64,000 nt of DNA. It comes from Actinobacillus equuli. Its GTDB lineage: Bacteria > Pseudomonadota > Gammaproteobacteria > Enterobacterales > Pasteurellaceae. The notes beneath the pieces were generated by a model that made no database searches, was not told the origin of the DNA, and worked only from the letters and a program-made list of their open reading frames with translations. The stretch is taken from the NCBI RefSeq assembly GCF_900636745.1, contig NZ_LR134310.1:1166001-1230000 (forward strand). Direction: 5' to 3'. Both the position numbers and the translations under genes were made by a program. Below, one piece after another: positions 20,033 through 28,850 of the stretch (its first letter is position 1; each line of letters opens with the position of its first letter).

Positions 20033-20061
20033 ATTCTAACATTTTTAGCCTTACTTGCCAC
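20033..20061 (-). promoter_or_regulatory. Likely promoter of secE-nusG
   Basis: On the minus strand GTGGCA, 17 bases, TAGAAT, about 50 bases before the secE start. Confidence 0.5.
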
Positions 20062-20286
20062 GATCTTTTATGCAAATTTATCCAAAATTTTTATTTCGAA
20101 ATATTTTGCAAAGGATTCATTTAAATAAAACAACAAAATGACTTTCACTTTCTTATCAGAATAAATGTTAGCCAGTTCACATTTTTCATTTTTGCTCATT
20201 GCAGCGGGTAATCTTTCTATTTTATAGTCAATCCCACTTCGAATTCGCCGAAGTTATCAACAAAATTTTCTTAAATGGAGGCAAAC

Positions 20287-20559
20287 ATGAAAATTATGGC
20301 AGTTTGTGGTCATGGTATCGGCAGTAGTTTTATGATGGAAATGAACATCAAAAAAGCCTTAGCCAAAATTGGGGTTGAAGCAGAAGTCGGGCATACCGAT
20401 TTAGCCTCTGTTACGCCGGCTGATGCGGATGTATTTGTGATGGCAAAAGACATAGCCGGCAGCAGTAATATTGAAGAAGACAAAATTATTGTCGTTAAAA
20501 ATATTATTAGCGTGAATGAATTTGAAGAAAAATTAACCGCTTATTTTAATCGTGCGTGA
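20287..20559 (+). CDS. ulaB: PTS ascorbate-type EIIB component
   Basis: 90 residues. The phosphorylated cysteine lies in the P-loop CGHGIGSSFMM (residues 6-16), typical of the SgaB/UlaB type. The start at 20287 follows GGAGG; an upstream ATG at 20275 overlaps the ribosome site. It passes phosphate to the sugar brought in by the EIIC encoded 8 bases downstream. No EIIA gene is present here, so it must be supplied from elsewhere. Confidence 0.88.
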   Translation: MKIMAVCGHGIGSSFMMEMNIKKALAKIGVEAEVGHTDLASVTPADADVFVMAKDIAGSSNIEEDKIIVVKNIISVNEFEEKLTAYFNRA

Positions 20560-20567
20560 GGTGAGTT

Positions 20568-21929
20568 ATGGACTCAATTCTCTTTTTCATTTTAGATATA
20601 TTGAAAGTGCCGTCCGTTTTAGTCGGCTTAATCGCTTTAGTTGGCTTAGTCGCCCAGAAAAAAGCGCTACCCGATATTATTAAAGGCACAGTAAAAACCA
20701 TTCTCGGATTCTTAGTGCTAAGCGGCGGTGCAACCGTGTTACTCAGTTCATTAACACCGTTAGGCGGTATGTTTGAACATGCATTTAATGTACAAGGTAT
20801 TATTCCGAATAACGAAGCGATTGTATCTATGGCAATCGAAAAATACGGAACTGCTACCGCACTAATTATGGCATTCGGTATGGTTGCGAACATTATCGTT
20901 GCACGTTTTACCCGTCTGAAATTTATCTTCTTAACTGGTCACCACACTTTTTATATGGCGTGTATGATCGGCGTGATTCTGACCGTAGCCGGTTTTGAGG
21001 GCGTACAATTGGTATTTGTCGGTGCATTAACCTTAGGCTTAATTATGGCGTTCTTTCCGGCAATTGCACATCGTTATATGCGTCAGGTAACCGGTAGTAA
21101 TGATGTCGGCTTCGGTCATTTCGGCACCTTAGGTTATGTCTTAGCCGGCGCAATTGGGCAAGCGGTCGGAAAAGGCTCAAAATCTACCGAAGAAATGGAT
21201 TTACCGAAAAACCTCAGCTTCTTGCGTGACAGTTCGATTTCAATCTCACTCACCATGATGGTGATCTACTACGTATTAGCGATTGCCTCCGGTAGCGAAT
21301 ATGTTTCAACTCTCAGCGGCGGACAACACTATTTGGTTTATGCAACGATCCAAGCGATTACCTTTGCTGCCGGCGTATATGTCATTCTACAAGGGGTACG
21401 TTTAATTTTAGCGGAGATCGTACCGGCATTTACTGGCTTCTCTGAAAAATTAGTACCGGATGCCAAACCAGCGTTGGACTGCCCGATTGTCTTCCCTTAT
21501 GCACCGAATGCGGTATTAATCGGTTTCTTAGCCAGCTTTGCCGGCGGGGTCATCAGTTTAGCCGTATTAGGACAATTAAATTGGGTACTGATTTTACCGG
21601 GTGTTGTGCCACACTTCTTCTGCGGTGCAACCGCAGGCGTGTTCGGTAATGCCACCGGCGGTCGCCGCGGTGCGATTATCGGTGCATTTGCACACGGTGT
21701 ATTAATCACTTTCTTACCGGTGTTCTTATTACCTGTTCTCGGTTCATTAGGTTTTGCCAATACTACCTTCTCGGACGCAGATTTCGGTGGGGTCGGTATC
21801 GTATTAGGTTATATGGCACAGGTCTTCAATAAAGATGTGATTACCGCCATTATTGTCGGATTATTTGCGTTGTTAGTCGCTTATAACTATTTCGCTAAAA
21901 AACCGGTGACCGATACGGAAGAACAATAA
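20568..21929 (+). CDS. ulaA: PTS ascorbate-type EIIC permease
   Basis: 453 residues, about 10-11 hydrophobic segments, close to E. coli UlaA (465). Conserved stretches include FLTGHHTFYMACM, GHFGTLGYVLAG, NATGGRRGAIIGAF and GGVGIVLGYMAQ. It probably imports and couples phosphorylation of L-ascorbate or a related compound. It is in an operon with the EIIB gene and ends at the terminator 21998-22030. Confidence 0.88.
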   Translation: MDSILFFILDILKVPSVLVGLIALVGLVAQKKALPDIIKGTVKTILGFLVLSGGATVLLSSLTPLGGMFEHAFNVQGIIPNNEAIVSMAIEKYGTATALIMAFGMVANIIVARFTRLKFIFLTGHHTFYMACMIGVILTVAGFEGVQLVFVGALTLGLIMAFFPAIAHRYMRQVTGSNDVGFGHFGTLGYVLAGAIGQAVGKGSKSTEEMDLPKNLSFLRDSSISISLTMMVIYYVLAIASGSEYVSTLSGGQHYLVYATIQAITFAAGVYVILQGVRLILAEIVPAFTGFSEKLVPDAKPALDCPIVFPYAPNAVLIGFLASFAGGVISLAVLGQLNWVLILPGVVPHFFCGATAGVFGNATGGRRGAIIGAFAHGVLITFLPVFLLPVLGSLGFANTTFSDADFGGVGIVLGYMAQVFNKDVITAIIVGLFALLVAYNYFAKKPVTDTEEQ

Positions 21930-21997
21930 CAAGCGGTCAAATTTTCATAAAAATTTGCAAAAACTGCATTTTAATGCACTTACGCATTCTTTCATTT

Positions 21998-22031
21998 AGA
22001 GCCAATTTTTATAAAATTGGCTCTATTTTTT
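21998..22031 (+). terminator. Terminator of the ulaBA operon
   Basis: AGAGCCAATTTT and AAATTGGCTCT form a stem around TATA and are followed by ATTTTTTT. A single uptake signal (21930-21939) precedes it. Confidence 0.85.
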
Positions 22032-22149
22032 TGCGCTATATCACAATTTGGTGTAAATGTTAGTTGGAATGTACGCAAAATAAGCTGAATAATTATCTAC
22101 ATTTGTTGGTTTTCCTATAATATGTTGTTTTATTTATTTCGGAGGACTT

Positions 22150-24156
22150 ATGCATAATCCTACTGCTCTACGTGAGTTGACCCTACGCGGAATGATTTTA
22201 GGGGCGCTCATCACGGTGGTGTTCACAGCATCTAACGTTTATTTAGGCCTAAAAGTGGGCATGACGTTTGCGTCATCAATTCCGGCCGCGGTTATCTCAA
22301 TGGCTGTACTCAAAATGTTTAAGGGGTCAAATATCCTAGAAAACAATATGGTACAAACCCAAGCATCATCTGCCGGTACACTTTCATCGGTTATCTTTGT
22401 TATCCCTGCATTATTAATGATGGGTTATTGGCAAAACTTCCCGTTTTGGCAAACTTTACTGATTTGTATTTCCGGCGGGACTTTAGGGGTTATCTTCACC
22501 GTGCCGTTACGTAATGTCATGGTGGTAAAAAGTGATCTTCCTTATCCGGAAGGCGTTGCGGCAGCAGAAATTCTAAAAGCTGGTGATGAAGCAGATAGCA
22601 AAGATAGTGGCGTCAAAGAGATCGTATCAGGCGGTCTATTGGCTGCATTGGTAAGCTTCTTAACTAACGGTTTACGAGTGGTTGCTGACGGAGCAAGCTA
22701 CTGGTTTAAAGGTGGTAATGCGATCTTCCAATTACCGATGGGCTTCTCTTTTGCATTACTCGGTGCTGGCTATTTAGTCGGTATGATGGGCGGTATCGCT
22801 ATGTTAGTCGGTACAATCTTTACTTGGGGTGTTGCAGTCCCTTACTTCACAGCGACTACTTCAATGCCGGCCGATGCGGATATGATTAGCTTTGCGATGG
22901 GTTTATGGAAAAGTAAAGTTCGCTTTATCGGGGTAGGAACTATCGGTATTGCGGCAATCTGGACATTGCTCGTATTGTTCAAACCGATGTTACAAGGTAT
23001 GTCACAAGCTTTCCGTGCGTTAAAAGATCCGACATTACAAAATGTGGAACGTACCGCACAAGACCTGTCACCGAAAACGATGATTTATACCGTACTCGCT
23101 AGCGTCGCATTAATCATTATTGCATTAGTCAGCTTCTTACAACCGGTCGGTTTACCGATGGAATTAGCGTTCTTATTAGTTGTACTTTGTACGATTCTTG
23201 CAGTGGTAGTCGGCTTCTTAGTTGCAGCGGCATCCGGTTATATGGCGGGTTTGGTTGGTTCATCATCAAGCCCAATTTCAGGTATCGGTATCATCTCAAT
23301 CGTGATTATTTCGCTGGTTCTGATGGTGGTGGGTAATACGATCGGTTTAATGGAAAATGCGGATGGACAACGTTTCCTCACGGCATTAACTATTTTCACC
23401 GCATCTATCGTATTCTGTGTTTCAACGATTTCAAACGATAACCTACAAGATTTAAAAACCGGTTATTTAGTGAAAGCAACGCCATGGCGTCAACAGTTTG
23501 CGTTAATTATCGGTTGTATCGTAGGTGCGTTCGTCATTACACCGGTATTGGAAATTCTTTACCACGCATACGGTTTTGCCGGTGCAATGCCACGAGAAGG
23601 AATGGATGCGGCACAAGCACTTTCTGCACCGCAAGCTACGATTATGATGACTATTTCAAACGGTATTTTCTCAAATAGCCTTGAATGGACTTACATTTTA
23701 GTCGGTGTTGCTTTCGGTATTTGTTTAATTATCGTGGATACCTTACTGAAAAAAGCCAGCGCAGGTCGTTTAGGTTTACCGACTTTAGCCGTGGGCATCG
23801 GTATTTACTTACCGCCGGTGGTAAACGTACCGTTAATTATCGGCGCATTACTTTCTTGGTTGGTTAATCGTCATATTCAACGCCATGCAAAACGTAGCGG
23901 CAAAGATGTTGAAGCGGCAAGTAAAAAAGCGGAACGCTACGGCACCCTTTTCGCAGCCGGTTTAATCGTTGGTGAAAGCTTAGTCGGCGTACTGTTAGCC
24001 TTTGTGATTGCAGGTTCCGTTACTTCGGGCGGTTCTGACGCGCCGCTAGCGCTAAATCTCGAGAACTGGGACGGTATGGCGGAATTACTCGGCTTAACGC
24101 TATTTGTGATCGGCTGTATTATTTTCGCTCGTCGTGTACTACAAGCGAAAAAATAA
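22150..24156 (+). CDS. OPT-family oligopeptide transporter
   Basis: 668 residues with about 14-16 membrane segments. It begins with TALRELTLRGMILGALITVVFTASNVYLGLKVG (in parts), the typical opening of bacterial OPT proteins, and has DLPYPEGVAAAEILKAGD near 127-144. Family members import oligopeptides or metal-chelate complexes by proton symport; the substrate is not defined here. Ribosome site GGAGGA. A TATAAT at 22116-22121 may be its -10. It is monocistronic and ends at a terminator shared with dprA. Confidence 0.9.
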   Translation: MHNPTALRELTLRGMILGALITVVFTASNVYLGLKVGMTFASSIPAAVISMAVLKMFKGSNILENNMVQTQASSAGTLSSVIFVIPALLMMGYWQNFPFWQTLLICISGGTLGVIFTVPLRNVMVVKSDLPYPEGVAAAEILKAGDEADSKDSGVKEIVSGGLLAALVSFLTNGLRVVADGASYWFKGGNAIFQLPMGFSFALLGAGYLVGMMGGIAMLVGTIFTWGVAVPYFTATTSMPADADMISFAMGLWKSKVRFIGVGTIGIAAIWTLLVLFKPMLQGMSQAFRALKDPTLQNVERTAQDLSPKTMIYTVLASVALIIIALVSFLQPVGLPMELAFLLVVLCTILAVVVGFLVAAASGYMAGLVGSSSSPISGIGIISIVIISLVLMVVGNTIGLMENADGQRFLTALTIFTASIVFCVSTISNDNLQDLKTGYLVKATPWRQQFALIIGCIVGAFVITPVLEILYHAYGFAGAMPREGMDAAQALSAPQATIMMTISNGIFSNSLEWTYILVGVAFGICLIIVDTLLKKASAGRLGLPTLAVGIGIYLPPVVNVPLIIGALLSWLVNRHIQRHAKRSGKDVEAASKKAERYGTLFAAGLIVGESLVGVLLAFVIAGSVTSGGSDAPLALNLENWDGMAELLGLTLFVIGCIIFARRVLQAKK

Positions 24157-24174
24157 ATTTCCCTTCTTTGCATT

Positions 24175-24204
24175 AAACGGCATCTTCGGATGCCGTTTTT
24201 TTAT
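24175..24204. terminator. Bidirectional terminator between the OPT gene and dprA
   Basis: AAACGGCATC-TTCG-GATGCCGTTT followed by T-run; the tetraloop hairpin is very stable. It separates two convergent genes and reaches the dprA stop. Confidence 0.9.
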
Positions 24205-25337
24205 TGTCTGACATAACCGCCACTCACCTGCTTAATTACACTTAATAATTCCAAACCAAGTAACTCGACTAATAGTATTTCCACTTCCAATGAGGTCACT
24301 TTCGCTAAATCATCAATCGAAATTGGATCAAGACCGATATGTTCCACAATTTGTTGCTGACAAGCGGTCATTTCCGGCAATTTTTTTGCAAGATGATTGC
24401 CCCTTGCAAAAAATTGTGAGTTTTCAGCCGCTTGTGGCGGTTCAAACAGAGCCTGTTGCCGAGGCTGATCCGGCAGTTGATATTGAATCGCTTGCAAAAT
24501 ATCCTCTATCGTCTCAGTTAAAAGCGCCCCTTCTTTGATCAGTTTATGACAGCCTTGTGCATACGGATTTTGTACCGAATTCGGGAGTGCAAAGACTTCT
24601 CGCCCTTGCTCCAACGCATAACGGGCGGTAATCAGTGAACCACTATTCACCGTAGCTTCAACCACTAATGTGCCAAGCGATAAACCGCTGATAATCCGAT
24701 TACGACGAGGAAAATTCTCGGCAAGCGGCGGTTGATTCGGAAAAAATTCCGACACTAACGCCCCGCCGCTTGCGACAATCTGATCCGCCAATTTTTTATG
24801 CCTTGCCGGATACACTTGATCTAAACCGCTACCCAAAACGGCAATAGTGATTCCCTGTTCCGCTACCGCTCGCTGATGACAAAAACCGTCTATACCTATC
24901 GCGAGTCCGCTGGTTACCGCCAAATGATGTTTAATCAGTTGCTCGGTAAAATAGCCCGCCCAATATTCTCCGTAGGCGGAAAAATCCCGGCTACCGACAA
25001 TCGCAATTTGCGGTAGACTCAAACTGCTTATCGAACCTCGCACAAATAATACCGGCGGTGCGGTGCTGATTTGCCGTAATAAAAACGGATATTCCTCATC
25101 AAATAAGGTCAATAAATGTTGATTCGGTTGCTCCGCCCACGCCAATGCACTCTCAATCCAACGCATTTCCGGATTGAACCAGCGCTGAATTTGTTTTTCG
25201 TTCCAACCGATTTGTTGTAATTGGCGCTTGTCATATTGGCAAAATTGGGCGAAATCCACTTCGGATAACAGACGAGCTATTCGCTGCGCGCCCAGTTGCG
25301 GAATCTGCAATAATTTCAGTAAATCAGTCTGTGACAT
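24201..25337 (-). CDS. dprA: DprA/Smf, single-strand DNA-processing protein of transformation
   Basis: 378 residues: an N-terminal helical SAM-like region (LLKLLQIPQLGAQRIARLL), the Rossmann-type domain with IAIVGSRDFSAYG, SGLAIGIDGFCHQRA, AVLGSGLDQVYPARH and FPRRNRIISGLS, and a C-terminal winged helix. DprA protects incoming single strands and loads RecA. The start at 25337 has GGGGAA nine bases upstream; the ATG at 25352 overlaps that site. Divergent from def. Confidence 0.94.
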   Translation of the reverse strand: MSQTDLLKLLQIPQLGAQRIARLLSEVDFAQFCQYDKRQLQQIGWNEKQIQRWFNPEMRWIESALAWAEQPNQHLLTLFDEEYPFLLRQISTAPPVLFVRGSISSLSLPQIAIVGSRDFSAYGEYWAGYFTEQLIKHHLAVTSGLAIGIDGFCHQRAVAEQGITIAVLGSGLDQVYPARHKKLADQIVASGGALVSEFFPNQPPLAENFPRRNRIISGLSLGTLVVEATVNSGSLITARYALEQGREVFALPNSVQNPYAQGCHKLIKEGALLTETIEDILQAIQYQLPDQPRQQALFEPPQAAENSQFFARGNHLAKKLPEMTACQQQIVEHIGLDPISIDDLAKVTSLEVEILLVELLGLELLSVIKQVSGGYVRQ

Positions 25338-25500
25338 TAATAAGTTCCCCAAATTAATTATGGATTATTGAAAGGAAACATAGACAAACCGCAATTAAAC
25401 AGGTAATTTAGTCGGACGTTCGTCTTATTTGGCTATGTTTTTCACAAAATAGCCAATCATAAGAAAACGAGTTAATTAACCAATTTATAATTTTTTATTT

Positions 25501-25516
25501 TTCGATTGAGATCACA
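25501..25516. promoter_or_regulatory. CRP/CRP-S-like site between dprA and def
   Basis: Read toward dprA: TGTGATCTCAATCGAA with T-runs before and A-runs after. It matches TGTGA/TGCGA-N6-TCGCA well on the left and partly on the right. It lies 164 bases before dprA and only 5 bases before the def start codon, so binding could affect both. Confidence 0.45.
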
Positions 25517-25521
25517 AAAAA

Positions 25522-26034
25522 ATGTCAGTTTTAGAAGTTGTACTTTACCCGGATGAAGGGTTAGCAAAAGTGTGTGAGCCTGTCGCACAGGTGGACGATG
25601 AATTAAATCAGTTCATCGATGATATGTTTGACACGATGTACGAACACGAAGGTATCGGCCTTGCCGCACCGCAAGTGGGCGTATTAAAACGTGTTATTAC
25701 GATTGATATTGAAGGCGATAAAACTAACCAAGTGGTACTGATTAACCCGGAGATTTTAGAATCATGCGGCGAAACCGGTATCGAAGAAGGTTGTTTATCG
25801 ATTCCCGGTCATCGTGCGTTAGTGCCACGTAAAGAAAAAGTGAAGGTAAAAGCGTTAAACCGTAAAGGTGAAGAAGTGATTTACGATGCGGACGGTTTAT
25901 TCGCTATCTGTATCCAACATGAAATCGACCACCTCAACGGTGTGCTGTTCGTGGATCACATCTCTGCACTTAAACGCCAACGCATTAAAGAAAAAATGCA
26001 AAAACTCAAAAAACAAATTGAGCGTGCAAAATAA
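25522..26034 (+). CDS. def: Peptide deformylase
   Basis: 170 residues with the three deformylase motifs [10 protein letters not shown] (43-52), EEGCLSIPG (about 88-96, metal Cys) and HEIDHLNG (about 133-140, metal His residues and catalytic Glu). It removes the N-formyl group from nascent proteins. No strong Shine-Dalgarno precedes the start; the region is A-rich. fmt, its usual partner, does not follow; hldD does. Confidence 0.97.
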   Translation: MSVLEVVLYPDEGLAKVCEPVAQVDDELNQFIDDMFDTMYEHEGIGLAAPQVGVLKRVITIDIEGDKTNQVVLINPEILESCGETGIEEGCLSIPGHRALVPRKEKVKVKALNRKGEEVIYDADGLFAICIQHEIDHLNGVLFVDHISALKRQRIKEKMQKLKKQIERAK

Positions 26035-26049
26035 TCCTATCTATTAATA

Positions 26050-26075
26050 AAAGCGAGCATTGTCTCGCTTTTTCT
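26050..26075 (+). terminator. Terminator of def
   Basis: AAAGCGAG-CATTGT-CTCGCTTT followed by TTC TTTG; 8-bp stem 16 bases after the stop. Confidence 0.8.
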
Positions 26076-26173
26076 TTGTTTGCTAGCAAGCGGTCTAATT
26101 TGCTGCAAAATTTGCAAATCCGCCCTAATCCACCGATAATATCCCCGTTTTTAATTTCAAAAAGGAAAAAGCT

Positions 26174-27100
26174 ATGATTATCGTAACAGGCGGCTTTGGT
26201 ATGATCGGTAGCAATATCGTCAAAGCATTAAATGAAATCGGCAGAAAAGATATTCTTGTTGTAGATAACTTAAAAAACGGCGAAAAATTCGTAAATTTAG
26301 TAGATTTAGATATTGCGGATTATTGTGATAAAGAAGATTTTATCGCTTCGATCATTGCCGGCGATGATTTCGGCGATATTGATGCAGTATTCCACGAAGG
26401 TGCTTGCTCGGCAACTACCGAATGGGATGGCAAATACTTAATGCACAATAACTACGAATATTCAAAAGAGTTATTACATTTCTGTTTAGATCGCCAAATC
26501 CCGTTCTTCTACGCATCAAGTGCGGCAACTTACGGTGGTCGTTCGGATAACTTTATTGAAGAGCGTAAATTTGAACAACCGCTCAATGCTTACGGCTATT
26601 CAAAATTCCTATTTGACGAATATGTACGCCAAGTTTTACCGGAAGCGGATTCGCCGGTATGCGGTTTCAAATATTTCAACGTATATGGTCCACGTGAACA
26701 ACACAAAGGCTCAATGGCAAGCGTGGCGTTCCACTTAAACAATCAAATGCTAAAAGGAGAAAATCCGAAATTATTCGAAGGTTCAGAAACCTTCTTACGT
26801 GATTTCGTGTATGTGGAAGATGTGGCGAAAGTAAATATTTGGGCGTGGCAAAACGGTATTTCCGGCATTTATAACCTCGGTACCGGCAAAGCGGAATCGT
26901 TCCAAGCGGTGGCACAAGCGGTGATCGACTTCCACGGCAAAGGCGAAATCGAAAAAATCCCATTCCCGGATCATTTAAAATCTCGCTACCAAACCTTCAC
27001 CCAAGCGGATCTAACCAAACTCCGTGCGGCAGGCTACACCGGCACATTTAAAACCGTAGCCGAAGGTACGAAAGAATATATGGCGTGGTTAAATCGCTAA
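26174..27100 (+). CDS. hldD: ADP-L-glycero-D-manno-heptose 6-epimerase
   Basis: 308 residues. An NADP Rossmann motif [10 protein letters not shown] at the N-terminus, [17 protein letters not shown] near 75-91, catalytic Tyr/Lys in [13 protein letters not shown] near 139-151 and DVAKVNIW; these identify HldD/RfaD. It makes the heptose precursor of the lipopolysaccharide inner core in the cytoplasm. Ribosome site AAAGGAA. Its original terminator appears to be split by a MITE-like insertion. Confidence 0.96.
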   Translation: MIIVTGGFGMIGSNIVKALNEIGRKDILVVDNLKNGEKFVNLVDLDIADYCDKEDFIASIIAGDDFGDIDAVFHEGACSATTEWDGKYLMHNNYEYSKELLHFCLDRQIPFFYASSAATYGGRSDNFIEERKFEQPLNAYGYSKFLFDEYVRQVLPEADSPVCGFKYFNVYGPREQHKGSMASVAFHLNNQMLKGENPKLFEGSETFLRDFVYVEDVAKVNIWAWQNGISGIYNLGTGKAESFQAVAQAVIDFHGKGEIEKIPFPDHLKSRYQTFTQADLTKLRAAGYTGTFKTVAEGTKEYMAWLNR

Positions 27101-27137
27101 TCCATTCCTAACAAGAGGTTATTTTTTGCAAAAAGTT

Positions 27138-27296
27138 CAGTATTATGTAGCAAATGCACAAATCAGTTTGTAGGGGCGGACCGATGTGTCCGCCCTTGAT
27201 AAACACCATTTCTTATTGGTTTTTCTTGGGCGAACACATCGGTTCGCCCCTACGTTTCATTTATCAATAATTTTGTGCAACAGCTACATAATACCG
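27138..27296. mobile_element. MITE-like element, ~159 bp, inserted in the hldD terminator
   Basis: The ends CAGTATTATGTAGC and (reversed) CGGTATTATGTAGC are inverted repeats, 13 of 14 identical. They are flanked by an 8-bp direct repeat AAAAAGTT (27130-27137 and 27297-27304). The interior has a second pair of complementary arms near 27171-27194 and 27229-27251 (GTAGGGGCG, ACCGATGTGT, CGCCC). It encodes no protein. Removing it restores a hairpin with arms GGTTATTTTT (27117-27126) and AAAAATAACC (27308-27317) bounded by degraded uptake signals. Confidence 0.75.
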
Positions 27297-27425
27297 AAAA
27301 AGTTGCGAAAAATAACCGCTTTTTGATTTAAGTCTAACCGCTACCCCGTCTTGATTATAGAGCCACTAAATTTCCAAATTTATAATTCCTACTAATTTAA
27401 TCAACTATATTATTAGGAGTTTACG

Positions 27426-27920
27426 ATGTCCGTTTTAACTGATAAAGATTGGCGTACTGCCCCGCTTGGTGAAATTATTGATTTTATTATCCCTCGTTTT
27501 CACGATACACATCGCAATCAATTGCCAACGCTGATTGAATTGGCAGAAAAAGTGGAATCCGTTCACGCAGATAGAGCTGATTGCCCGAAAGGTTTAGCGG
27601 AACTTATCCGTAAAGTTTATGCGGATTTAGTGAATCATATGATGAAGGAAGAACAAATTCTGTTCCCATTGATTAAAGCCGGCAGAGGAAAAATGGCGGC
27701 GGCTCCGATTTCCGTAATGGAATCCGAACATGATGAAGCCGGTAATGATGTCGAAGCAATGCAAAAACTGACCAATAACTTTACTCCTCCAGAAGGGGCT
27801 TGCACATCTTGGTGTAATCTATATCAAGGCTTACAAGAGTTTGCCGCTGATTTAGATGCACATGTAGATTTGGAAAATAATAATTTATTCCCTCGTGCAT
27901 TAGCCGGTGATCAGCCTTAA
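27426..27920 (+). CDS. Short Ric/YtfE-type di-iron hemerythrin (no ScdA N-domain)
   Basis: 164 residues. It matches the C-terminal hemerythrin domain of YtfE/Ric: IIDFIIPRFHDTHRNQLP, HMMKEEQILFPLI, PISVMESEHDEAG and HVDLENNNLFPRAL, with the His and Glu iron ligands all present. YtfE normally carries ~55 more residues at the N-terminus (the Cys-containing ScdA domain). Here the start at 27426 follows AGGAG and there is no such sequence upstream. Family members repair iron-sulfur clusters after nitric oxide or oxidative stress. Whether the short form retains that role is unclear. Confidence 0.87.
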   Translation: MSVLTDKDWRTAPLGEIIDFIIPRFHDTHRNQLPTLIELAEKVESVHADRADCPKGLAELIRKVYADLVNHMMKEEQILFPLIKAGRGKMAAAPISVMESEHDEAGNDVEAMQKLTNNFTPPEGACTSWCNLYQGLQEFAADLDAHVDLENNNLFPRALAGDQP

Positions 27921-27926
27921 GTAAAA

Positions 27927-27984
27927 ACAAGCGGTTGATTTTAAAGAAAAACTTACAAAATTCTTCCAAAAATCAACCGCTTGT
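27927..27984. terminator. Inverted uptake-signal terminator between ric and emrE
   Basis: ACAAGCGGTTGATTTT pairs with AAAATCAACCGCTTGT around a 26-base A/T loop; it serves the convergent genes on both sides. Confidence 0.75.
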
Positions 27985-27998
27985 ATCTTATTCAAAAG

Positions 27999-28328
27999 TT
28001 AAGCCGATGCCTTTGAAAACAGGTTAATCACTAATACACCTGCAATAATCATACCCATACCGATAAAGCCCGCCAAATCCGGTTTTTGTCCGAAAGCGAA
28101 ATACGCCACAATGGCGGTTAGCACAATACCGACACCCGACCACACTGCATAAACAATACCAATCGGCAATGTTTTGGTAATCACCGATAATAAATATAAC
28201 GCTACCACAAAAGCCCCAATTGCTACCGCTGTCGGTAACGGTTTGCTAAAACCTTCGCTTGCCTTAATGCAATTACTGCCGATCACTTCAATAACAATCG
28301 CAAAGCCCAATAAAATCCAAGGGTTCAT
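27999..28328 (-). CDS. emrE: EmrE-type small multidrug resistance transporter
   Basis: 109 residues with four membrane helices. The essential Glu lies in AIVIEVIGSNCIKASEGF (about residue 14), and YAVWSGVGIVLTAIVAYFAFGQ (in helix 3 and its loop) matches EmrE rather than the guanidinium exporter type. It exports lipophilic cations for protons as an antiparallel dimer. The start MNPWILLGF at 28328 follows GGAGGAATTG; the upstream in-frame ATGs lie in an uptake-signal hairpin. Confidence 0.88.
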   Translation of the reverse strand: MNPWILLGFAIVIEVIGSNCIKASEGFSKPLPTAVAIGAFVVALYLLSVITKTLPIGIVYAVWSGVGIVLTAIVAYFAFGQKPDLAGFIGMGMIIAGVLVINLFSKASA

Positions 28329-28344
28329 CAATTCCTCCGAAAAC

Positions 28345-28402
28345 AAAAGCGGTTGGATTTTGCTCATTTTTTGCAAATTTCTAGCAAAATCCAACCGCTT
28401 TT
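28345..28402. terminator. Perfect 20-bp uptake-signal hairpin between the yfcZ-like gene and emrE
   Basis: AAAAGCGGTTGGATTTTGCT (28345-28364) is exactly complementary to 28383-28402. It lies directly after the yfcZ-like stop and just upstream of emrE. Confidence 0.8.
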
Positions 28403-28415
28403 CAAATTAATAAAA

Positions 28416-28706
28416 TTAGATCGCACGTGTACCTAATTGGAAAATTACCACTTCCGCTTGGCAACTAAAACGGAAATTCGCATCCAGTAAAAAACCACCT
28501 TCTACCGCTTTAATTTCACTGGTGATTTCACACGGTTCGCTTTCCGTATCACGTGCTTTTTGGGTTAATTTCACAAGTGCTTGTTCTGCTTCCGCTTGTG
28601 TTTCATACACTTTTTCAAATTTCGCATCTCGTTCACTGTTATCAATGATTGAGCCGACATCAAAAGTATTACAACCCACACATTCAACCGGTTTATCTGA
28701 TTTCAT
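28416..28706 (-). CDS. YfcZ/YiiS-family (DUF406) protein
   Basis: 96 residues. It resembles E. coli YfcZ and YiiS along its whole length: DVGSIIDNSE, EAEQALVKLTQKARDTESEPCEIT, and the ending EVVIFQLGTR. Cysteines at 10 and 13 (CVGC) differ from the CCC of YfcZ. The function of the family is unknown. Short intergenic regions on both sides hold uptake-signal hairpins. Confidence 0.85.
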   Translation of the reverse strand: MKSDKPVECVGCNTFDVGSIIDNSERDAKFEKVYETQAEAEQALVKLTQKARDTESEPCEITSEIKAVEGGFLLDANFRFSCQAEVVIFQLGTRAI

Positions 28707-28801
28707 AAAAACCCCTATAAATTATAAGTTAATCACCTTGTTACTCTAATACTAAAGCGAGTTTGAATCAACCGAGCTTTATACCGTTGTTGATTTACAA
28801 T

Positions 28802-28845
28802 AAAAAACGGTCGCAAAATTTTCATAAAATACGACCGCTTATCGA
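28802..28845. terminator. Uptake-signal hairpin after the yebE-like gene
   Basis: AACGGTCGCAAAATTTT and a complementary TACGACCGCTT arm enclose a short loop directly downstream of the yebE-like stop. Confidence 0.6.
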
Positions 28846-28850
28846 TTGAA

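Noticed and set aside
27138-27296. Riboswitch or small RNA downstream of hldD
   Set aside because: The inverted ends and flanking 8-bp direct repeat point to a mobile element; no promoter is visible.
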